Below the pieces are notes generated by a model that worked only from the letters and a program-made list of their open reading frames with translations, searched no databases and was not told where the DNA came from. 64,000 nt of DNA from Brachionus koreanus (lineage: Eukaryota > Rotifera > Eurotatoria > Ploima > Brachionidae), in contig PJRA01000077.1 of assembly GCA_016987375.1 (NCBI GenBank), forward strand, positions 691,744 through 755,743. Reading direction: 5' to 3'. Of this stretch, positions 57,006 to 64,000 are shown one piece after another; the stretch's first letter is position 1; each line of letters starts with the position of its first letter. The position numbers and the translations under genes were made by a program.

Positions 57006-58209
57006 TAAATTATTAAAATTACTGTTTCAAAATTCTAAAAAAAAAACTAAAAAGAACCTGAACCCAACCCTAACCTTAAAACTGAAAGAACCCAAAAAAA
57101 ATCCTGAAAGAATCTTTAATTTTTGATACTAATTGAAAAACTAACAAAACAAAAAAAACAAAAGAACCTTAAAGAACCTTATATTACTGTTTTAAAATAC
57201 TAGATAATAAAATAAAAAAAAACTTAAAAGAACCAAAAAATTTTTATTTAAGAGAACTTTTATTTGTTTTTTTTCTCATTGTCAATGCATGAAATTTTGA
57301 AAAATATTTTTTTTAAAAATACTTTCGTGTTTCTATTCGGTGTACTAACTAAAAAGCAAACCTCCAACGAATTTTTTTAGTTTTACTAATGTGAAGTTTC
57401 TTTTTTAATTTTTTAGTTTTTTTTCTAGCTTCAAGGGATTCTTTCTTTATATCTTTCTTTTCTTCATTTTATTTCAAATTCAAATAAAAAATCCTTTAGG
57501 ATTAGAAATTTTCCAGAGAATATTCAAATCACTTACCTTTAATTAATTAAAATAAAATTAGTTTAAATAAATTTTTCAAATCTAAAGTTAGACTCAAAAA
57601 GAATTCAGTTTCACCAAGTGCTTAAAAATAAAACAATTTTTTAAGAGTTATTTAATTTTTTTTTTTAAAATTAATGTATTTTTATATCTAAATTTGTATT
57701 TTGGCTGTTATGTACACTTTGGAAAAATTTTATAATTTAAATTTTTAGAGAAATTTTAATTAAAGCCCTCTTAATAAAGCTGAATTGATTGAGCATTTTA
57801 GTATTTAAAGAAGAAAAGTGAACTATGAAATTGCTTTTAGAGCTTCAATTTTGTCCATGCTATTCATTTGATTTAATCACAAAATCTAAAATTATTAAAA
57901 TATTTCTCTCAAAAGATCCTATTGAAATTCAAAAGTGTAGAAATGAAATATCCAGTTGATTTTATTTCAAAACTTCGTAAATTTTATTTTTATTTATTTA
58001 GTTTTGAATTTTTAAAGTATTATTTACCAAATCACAAACTATTTAAAATCATATCAAGTTTAAAACATTACCGAAACAAATTGATCAAATTTTACTAGCA
58101 TTGCTAAAAAATTATCATTATAAATGATAAACTGAAATGATAAACTGACAATGAAAAATTGTTTCAACTTTGATTTTGCTTCTTGTTCCATAATTTAAAA
58201 TTGTAATAT
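57006..58209. other. Intergenic, no gene recognised
   Basis: AT-rich spacer with short simple repeats (aaagaacctt, aacccaaccctaacc) at 57055-57190. No coding or RNA feature is seen. Confidence 0.4.
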
Positions 58210-58347
58210 AGCGACATCTCTGTCGATATCACTGGATTAGGTTAATTAATTATACCCTGAGCGTTTAATTAAGCATAAATAGCTGCTCTTAAACGTCTAA
58301 CAATGAGATCGAATAGACGGGCCCAAGGGTACTAATTTAAACATTAC
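58210..58347 (+). repeat. Dispersed ~140-bp repeat, copy B
   Basis: Second copy of the repeat at 5065-5208, same strand, with small indels. Conserved blocks are gcgacatct, tatcactggatta, ccctgagcgttta/gcctgagcgttta, agcataaatagctgctc and agacgggcccaagggtact. The CGTTTA/TAAACG and CGTCTA/TAGACG complementary pairs are conserved. Confidence 0.75.
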
Positions 58348-58636
58348 CACAATGCAGAAAACTAATAATTAAGTCAATAAATTATTATTATTCAAGAATA
58401 AAAAATAAATAGATAAATAGAATTTTTTTTCACCAATCTTATCAGTTTCGATCTAGCACAAAATTTTACTGAAATATAAATTTTAATTTTTAGGCTATTT
58501 TTATTTTATTATTTTTAATTAATTTCAAATAACTAATTTACATCAGAATGGTATTGACCTTAAACAGATAATTCTTATATCTAAAATAAAAATAAAATGA
58601 AAATTTTTTTTTTATTTTTTATAATTTTTATTTAGT

Positions 58637-59690
58637 TCAAGCAGCTTGTTTTATAGGTCTATAAACTCCAACGACTACAGCATGATCTCTTTCGTAAGGT
58701 TCCAAAGTCAATTGTTCTTTAGGCTTAAGTTTTTCTGATTGTAATTTTTTAACTTCAGAAGCAAAAACGGCTTCTGGTGTAGCTGTTGAATCAATGCAGC
58801 TTGCCTAATAGATAATAATTTGATTTCAATAAAAATAATATTTTAATTTTTGTATATTACCTTAATTGAAATTACAAAATGACCACCATTTTTTAAAAAA
58901 TTGTGAGCATTCAATGCCACAATACGAGCTTGATCTGGCTGAGCAACATCAGCAAAAACAACATCAACCATGCCGACCAACATTCTGTATTTATGTGGAT
59001 GTCTAGCATCTTCAATTATCGGAATGATATTTGTTCTTTTTTTGGCTACATTAATTAAATCTCTTCCAGATCGATGCGAAAACTCGACTGCATATACAAG
59101 TCCCTCTGGTCCGACAATATCGGATACATGTGACACAGTTGTTCCGCTGGCAGCACCAAGATAGAGCACTTTAGCACCTGGCTTTATGTGAATTTGATCA
59201 ACACCACCCAAAATAGCGGCGCCCAATTTAGATCTGAATGGATTCCATACTCTGTATTCAATTTTTTCACCATTCTCACCCTAAAAGAATTATGAATTAA
59301 ATTTTTTGAAATTTTAACATAAAAGTTTTTTACATCGACTTGGATTTTTTTTTCATTGTAAACAGTATCCCCTGGGACAAGATTTCTGGTCAAAAGAAGA
59401 TCGTCATTTTTGCTACGTGCGACAAATACTCCGGCATGTCTATGTGGCTCAACAACCACTTTTTTAGCACCACCTGGACCTGCTCTTCCACCTCTAGCTC
59501 CACCTCGACCTCCTCTAGGTCCTCCTCGGGGTGCACCTCGGCCACCAACACCACCACCACGGGTTTTATTAAATCCACCACGATCGCCACCACCGCCTCT
59601 TCCTCCCCTAAAGCCGCCACGATCTCCGCCACCTCCGCGGCCTCCTCGAAAACCTCCTCGCGAACCTCCTCTGAAATCTGGTCTACCCAT
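58637..59690 (-). CDS. FBL: Fibrillarin, box C/D snoRNP 2'-O-methyltransferase
   Basis: Three exons, 59334-59690, 58861-59280 and 58637-58804, in phase 0, give 314 aa (human 321). Fibrillarin methylates rRNA 2'-OH groups guided by box C/D snoRNAs in the nucleolus. Residues 1-~75 form a GAR domain rich in GGRGG and GGFRGG units. [13 protein letters not shown] and [11 protein letters not shown] follow, then [18 protein letters not shown]. The AdoMet-binding [11 protein letters not shown] follows LYL in motif I, and the catalytic region has [31 protein letters not shown] and [15 protein letters not shown] across the last junction. It ends in a normal VVGVYRP. All exons are intact. A partial copy with the last intron retained is at 31355-31713. 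Reverse-strand frames over the GAR domain are shadows. Confidence 0.97.
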
Positions 59691-60284
59691 TTTTTTTTAT
59701 TTATCTAAACTGAACATAAACAAAATATACAAAACATGTGCTTTTTTAAATTTAAATCGTTTTTTTTTTTGAAAAAAAAATAATGAATTTTAGGTAAAAA
59801 GTATGTTCTTTTTATTTTAGAGTTTATTCATTGCATATATTCATAGTCTAAAAATGTGTATTTTTTAAGCTATCCTATAATTTTTGCATGATTTGTGAAT
59901 CAAATATAATTTGCATTTTAAATTTTAGATATATTTTATTCTAAGTAAATTGAAATTTTTAATACACACGTGTTCAGAAATTTAGTCTTAAGATTTAAAT
60001 TTTTTTTTCTAATTTTTGACTTTTAAATAGAAATAAAAAAATAAAAACTTGAAAAATTCAAATTTATTTAGATTTTTTTCGTAAATAAAATCACTATTTT
60101 AGGTTTTTAAAGATTAAAAAAAAATTTTTTAGTAAATTAGTTTTTAAAAAATCCACTAAAAAGAATCAAACTTTTGTCCACTATTTTTAAAAGTTCAATT
60201 TATTTTTCAAAACTACTATTAGATCTAAACTAAAATTGTGTTGAGAATGATTTTTTAATTCTATAAATTATATGAATTTACATA

Positions 60285-60357
60285 GCCTCCATAGCTCAGT
60301 GGTTAGAGCACCAGTCTTGTAAACTGGGGGTCGGGAGTTCGATCCTCCCTGGGGGCT
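60285..60357 (+). tRNA. tRNA-Thr (anticodon TGT), copy 4
   Basis: Same 73-nt tRNA as the other three, starting after cata as copy 1 does. The downstream flank (cttttttcattttta) differs from that of copies 1-3 and no glycosyltransferase sequence follows, so this unit is either older or of separate origin. Confidence 0.97.
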
Positions 60358-60595
60358 CTTTTTTCATTTTTAATCATCTTTGGTAAGATTAATTGGCCAA
60401 TAGTACAATGAAATATTATCTGAAAATATTACTTAAAATTTAAAAAATGCTAGCAATTGTAAATTTTTCATTTTATTTTTTTTTCATCTATTTATAATGG
60501 GGGCTATTAAAAATTCCCTAATAGAAAGGATGTTCTTTTTAGTTAAGAAAATTTTATCTTTTAAGTTTAAATTTTTTTTTACCCTTTTGAAACAG

Positions 60596-60736
60596 AGGCT
60601 ACTGCATCGAGTTTATCATCTACACTGCAACTTTTACCCAAACGAAACCGGTCCTCCATTTTTTGATGAAATGGGTTTAAACATGCGCCCTGTATTGCAG
60701 AGATATTTTGAAGATTTTTCCTTGCATGACTTGTAA
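60596..60736 (+). CDS. Orphan terminal exon, unidentified protein
   Basis: A pyrimidine-rich run ending in gaaacag makes a good acceptor at 60595. The frame from 60596 encodes RLLHRVYHLHCNFYP, then NETGPPFFDEMGLNMRPV, then LQRYFEDFSLHDL and TAA at 60734-60736. Its composition is clearly protein-like and unlike the neighbouring sequence, and a decayed relative is at ~29690-29870. I cannot name the protein. No upstream exon on the plus strand is visible between tRNA-Thr copy 4 and this exon, and fibrillarin (-) lies beyond. It is either the end of a gene with distant exons or a stranded exon copy. Confidence 0.45.
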   Translation, partial: RLLHRVYHLHCNFYPNETGPPFFDEMGLNMRPVLQRYFEDFSLHDL

Positions 60737-62019
60737 TGTAATTTTTAAATTTTTTTTTTCAAGAAGCCTTTTTTTTGAACAAAACTATTTTGATGAATTA
60801 ATAAGTTGAAAAATAATCAAGAAATTTTAAATAAAATTAAATAATTAAAGAAATATTATATTTTCTAACAATTTTATAAATAAAAGATATGTTATTCAAT
60901 TAATTTACCCTAAAAACTCAAATATATTTATTAAATACTGAATATTTATGGTTGATAAGAACCAAGATAATGAAATACTGTATTAATTGCAAAGGCAATT
61001 CGTAATTAGTTTAAAAAGTTAAATAAACTGTCAAAGTTGGTCTTCTTTGACTACGTTTTTTTTCTAATGGCTTGTTGGCAACATCATCTTTTTTTATATT
61101 TAAAAATACACAAGTTATATCGAAGTTATATATGAGAAGAAAATAACATTATTCAAAGAGAAGACGCGAAAACACCGACCTTTGGATAATTTAACATGAC
61201 ATGATGCCATTGCTATTTGAGTTTGAGTGAAAAATTATTTTTGTTCAAATGAATTATTATTCAAGTACTAGATGATTTAAAAGGTAATTTAAAATAAATA
61301 AAGAATTTTAATAAAATAAATATTGTTATTTTAGAATTGAAAAAGCTTTTTTTCAAGTTATTTTAGTAAAAAAGAGATAAATTTAGTGTTCATTAAATAA
61401 TAAAGTAATGTTTAGAAATAATATAATTTTTTTACTAATTCTCCAAATGCAACAAAGTGCAAAATTCTAAATGGCTTCAATAGTTGAATTCTTCTAATTA
61501 GATGCAGAATCTGTTCAAAATAGACTAAAGCACAATTTTCCCAATTTAAATTATTCAAGTTTGCAGAGTTTTATCAGAATGTTCTTAATAATGCAACTAT
61601 GAATGTTGCACCGTGTTGCATTTACAAAACTGATGATCTTTTAAAAAAACAATTTTGAAGAATTTTTAACATTGTGTTTAATTTTATTGTACTAATAAAT
61701 TTGATAAAACCTATTTTTATAATAAATAAAAACAAAAAGAGCTGAATTTTTTTATTTGAATTTTATTAATTACTCTTTTTTTTTTTTTTAAATATAGGTA
61801 ATCAAAAAGATAAATGAAAAAAAATTTACACTCAAATAATTAAAGATGTTTCCAATTCTAAAACTTTACTTTTTTTGCTTATTTTTCATAAATACAAAAT
61901 GGAATACTCAGCCATTATCAATTTATCTTTGTTACCTTAAAATTGAAACAAATGAACACAGTTTATTTATTTAGATAATAAGAAATGAAAAAAAAAAAAC
62001 AATTTTATGGAAATGTTTT
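60737..62019. other. Intergenic; one weak coding fragment
   Basis: AT-rich sequence. At ~61567-61659 (+) a short frame reads EFYQNVLNNATMNVAPCC and ends in a stop. It resembles fragments of multicopy transposon-linked proteins but cannot be assigned. Otherwise nothing is seen. Confidence 0.35.
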
Positions 62020-63655
62020 TTATCTTGATCGTGATCTCGAAAAAGAACTAGACGACGAGCTAGAATCGCTTCTGCGCGACCTACCCGAAGATTTTTTTCT
62101 GCTAGAGCTTCTTTCACGTCTTGAGCTCGACTTTTTGTAGCGATCACGCGAACTAGACCTGGAATAAGATCTTTTCCTATTCCTAGTCTTCTTATGTCTT
62201 GAATCCGAACGACTTCTGTGTCGTCTACTTTTATGTCTTCTATCTTCTTCATCACTGTCATCGCTGTACCTTTTCCGTCTTTCTTTCCTGGGCGATTTAG
62301 ATCTGCGGCTGCGTCGCCTCGAACGCGATCTACTCCTCGATCGTCTTGATTTCTTTTTCTCCTCATTAAAACTATCAGCCATTTTTTTTTCAAATTCTTT
62401 CAATTTTCTCTCGGCTCTTTCCCTCAAGAAGTCAACATCCTCTTCTAAATCCATCTTTTCGTCCTCATTATCAGCCTCTTCTTCATCATCAGCATAAGCC
62501 AAATTCAATGATTTACTTGAATTTTTTAATTGCTGACGTATCTTCAATTCTTTTTCATAATTAACAACATGCTTGGCAATCGAGTTCAATTCGGAATTAG
62601 TCACTTCCAAAAGTATTTCCGTCATCCATGACTTCAACAAACCCATCTATAAAATAAATTAGTTAAGCGAAAATTAAAATAAGACAAATCAATTTTACGA
62701 TTATTTCTTGTTTTTCTTCTTCGTTCAATTCGGCTAGTTTTTTTTGTCTTTCTTTTTCGCGTTCACGTTCACGTTCTCTCTCTCTTTCTCTTCTCTCTCG
62801 CTCACGGTCACTTTCGATTCGTAGCTTCGGCAAGTTCAAACTTCTCTCTTCAGGCACTTGCACTTCCTCCTCGTCCTCATTCGAAAAAACTACTTTTGGC
62901 TTAATAAAAAAAAAAAAAATTTAATTATTTACACAACAAAAATCAAAATCTCACATTTAATTTAGGCTGTGATTTGGCACATTCTTGCTTTTTCTTGTTC
63001 ATTTTTTCAAGCTCGTCTCTAAGCCACGAAGGCAGTTGTTTTTGAGTTTTTTCAGTCAGAACTGGATCAGATCCAGATGATGACAACGTGTTAGGACTTT
63101 CTCCACTAGGTTCATTCAACTTTATAATCGTTAAAAAATATAGAATAAATTAGTATCTGTAAAAAAGAAGATTTTATGTGATGCTTATTCATACCGTTAG
63201 GAGAAAATATAGAACACAAAAATTTAAATTTTTTTTACTGTTTTATAATACTAAACAAAAAAATATGTGTTTACTTTGGATTGATCGTATGCGGCAAATA
63301 AAGGTTTAGGTTTACTAGAAATTGTGGAATCAGTATTTTGAGAATGATCACCACCATTGACAACTGCGACTGCGGCAGCTTTAAGCAAAGCGCTGTTGGA
63401 GTAACGGGTTTTAAGAATTGATTTTTTTTGACTAAAACCATCAGCATTTTTGTCAGGAGGAGGAGGTGGTGGATTGCTAATTACATCTGGATCAATACTA
63501 GAAACAGCTGCAGCATGTGCAGTTGCAACCATTTGCATATGTTGTTGATATTGAGTTTGTAACCATTGCTCATAAGTTTCTTTATATTGAAGCCATTGTT
63601 GAGCTGCTAAGCCCCAATCAACTGAATTCGTATCATTAGTTCCTGATTGCCACAT
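62020..63655 (-). CDS. PNISR: PNISR-like SR-rich nuclear protein
   Basis: Four exons, 63275-63655, 62955-63119, 62699-62899 and 62020-62646, in phase 0, give 457 aa (human ~805). PNISR is an RS-domain protein of nuclear speckles that interacts with pinin. The N-terminal part has VDWGLAAQQWLQYKE, matching the IDWAALAQAWIAQ-type opening of PNISR. Exon 2 has LPSWLRDELEKMNKKK, like LPAWIREGLEKM. The third and fourth exons have an Arg/Glu charged coiled coil, then LKSWMTEILLEVTNSEL, like the TEILLDVT block. The last ~110 residues are an RS domain (RRSRSRSRSRRRS and similar). The short length reflects a smaller middle and RS tail. The third-to-fourth exon junction lies directly before an ATG, which could suggest a separate short ORF, but the family alignment runs through it. 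Confidence 0.88.
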
Positions 63656-63895
63656 TTGAATGCCAAAATTAAAGCAAAAATCTAAAAAAAAAATGTATTT
63701 TTTCTGGCAGAAAAATAAATTACTAATATAATTAGAAAAAATTCGGCGAAAAAAAATGTATAAGATAAAAATTTAAAAAAAAAAATAAATTATTAAAAAG
63801 CAGATAAATTAAGAAATAAATAGATTCATAATACAATGTCAAAAATTAAGTCTCATTTAAGAAAAAAATTAGAATAGTCTAAACTAATGAAGAGA

Positions 63896-63945
63896 NNNNN
63901 NNNNNNNNNNNNNNNNNNNNNNNNNNNNNNNNNNNNNNNNNNNNN
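63896..63945. other. Assembly gap (50 N)
   Basis: A run of exactly 50 N bases, a conventional placeholder for a gap of unknown length. Sequence order across it depends on scaffolding. The last 55 bases of the window are beyond it. Confidence 0.99.
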
Positions 63946-64000
63946 AACCGCATTAAATTAAAGTTGAAGGAATTTGACTTAAATTTTGTGAAATCCCTTA

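Noticed and set aside
57060..57085. Telomere-like aacccaaccctaacc
   Set aside because: Too short and imperfect to be an interstitial telomere; it sits in A/C-rich simple sequence.
59340..59772. Long plus-strand frames rich in Ser/Thr or Pro opposite fibrillarin
   Set aside because: They are antisense shadows of the Gly/Arg-rich GAR coding sequence.
62663..62863. Separate Arg/Glu-rich small gene
   Set aside because: It is exon 3 of PNISR; flanking exons join in frame and match the family order.
1..64000. CRISPR arrays, bacterial operons, Shine-Dalgarno sites
   Set aside because: Spliced metazoan genes dominate and no regularly spaced direct-repeat array is present.

Overview
This is animal nuclear DNA: AT-rich, with spliced genes on both strands and many short introns. 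Intergenic and intronic space is littered with transposon relics. A Wnt ligand, CARM1, VPS35L, MMACHC, RNF144 and a rhodopsin-like receptor place it in Metazoa. The compact introns, base composition and mixture of transposon relics suggest a small invertebrate, perhaps a rotifer or another lophotrochozoan; that placement is inference. I rebuilt the gene models by hand, joining exons so that the reading frame is kept across every junction and comparing with known family members.

Layout. 1-6.5 kb: transposon relics, one Tctex1-domain gene (-) and a 144-bp dispersed repeat. 6.5-12.5 kb: WDR75 (-, 8 exons), whose 3.2-kb intron holds a truncated non-LTR retrotransposon on the other strand. 14.5-16.8 kb: an intronless receptor with a large ectodomain and seven membrane segments (-). 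19.2-20.9 kb: ACMSD (+, 3 exons). 23.2-27.0 kb: RNF144-type RBR ubiquitin ligase and POLE4, both +. 27.4-33.5 kb: a decayed region with two intact tRNA-Thr(TGT) genes, a type II membrane glycosyltransferase-like gene, a Ty3-like relic, a fibrillarin pseudogene, a SWIM-finger relic and a truncated glycosyltransferase copy. 34.6-40.7 kb: VPS35L (-, 19 exons) and MMACHC (+, 3 exons), diverging from a 211-bp gap. 40.9-42.1 kb: opposed non-LTR fragments. 42.4-43.2 kb: ALKBH7. 45.4-46.6 kb: a Wnt. 47.0-47.3 kb: a foldback element. 48.3-50.1 kb: CARM1. 50.4-54.6 kb: three unrecognised genes for predicted secreted proteins. 55-60.7 kb: tRNA-Thr, a 5'-truncated glycosyltransferase copy, a tandem repeat, a second copy of the dispersed repeat, functional fibrillarin, another tRNA-Thr and an orphan exon. 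62.0-63.7 kb: PNISR (-, 4 exons), then a 50-N assembly gap.

The most notable structure is that 27.4-33.5 kb and 54.9-60.7 kb carry related sets of parts in nearly the same order: tRNA-Thr, glycosyltransferase gene, fibrillarin, tRNA-Thr. An unidentified peptide with the motif GLNMRPV also occurs in both. This looks like a segmental duplication in which one fibrillarin copy and one glycosyltransferase copy decayed. The housekeeping genes do not form one pathway. They cover ribosome biogenesis (WDR75, fibrillarin), tryptophan and cobalamin metabolism (ACMSD, MMACHC), endosomal recycling (VPS35L), chromatin or RNA control (CARM1, POLE4, PNISR) and signalling (Wnt, receptor).
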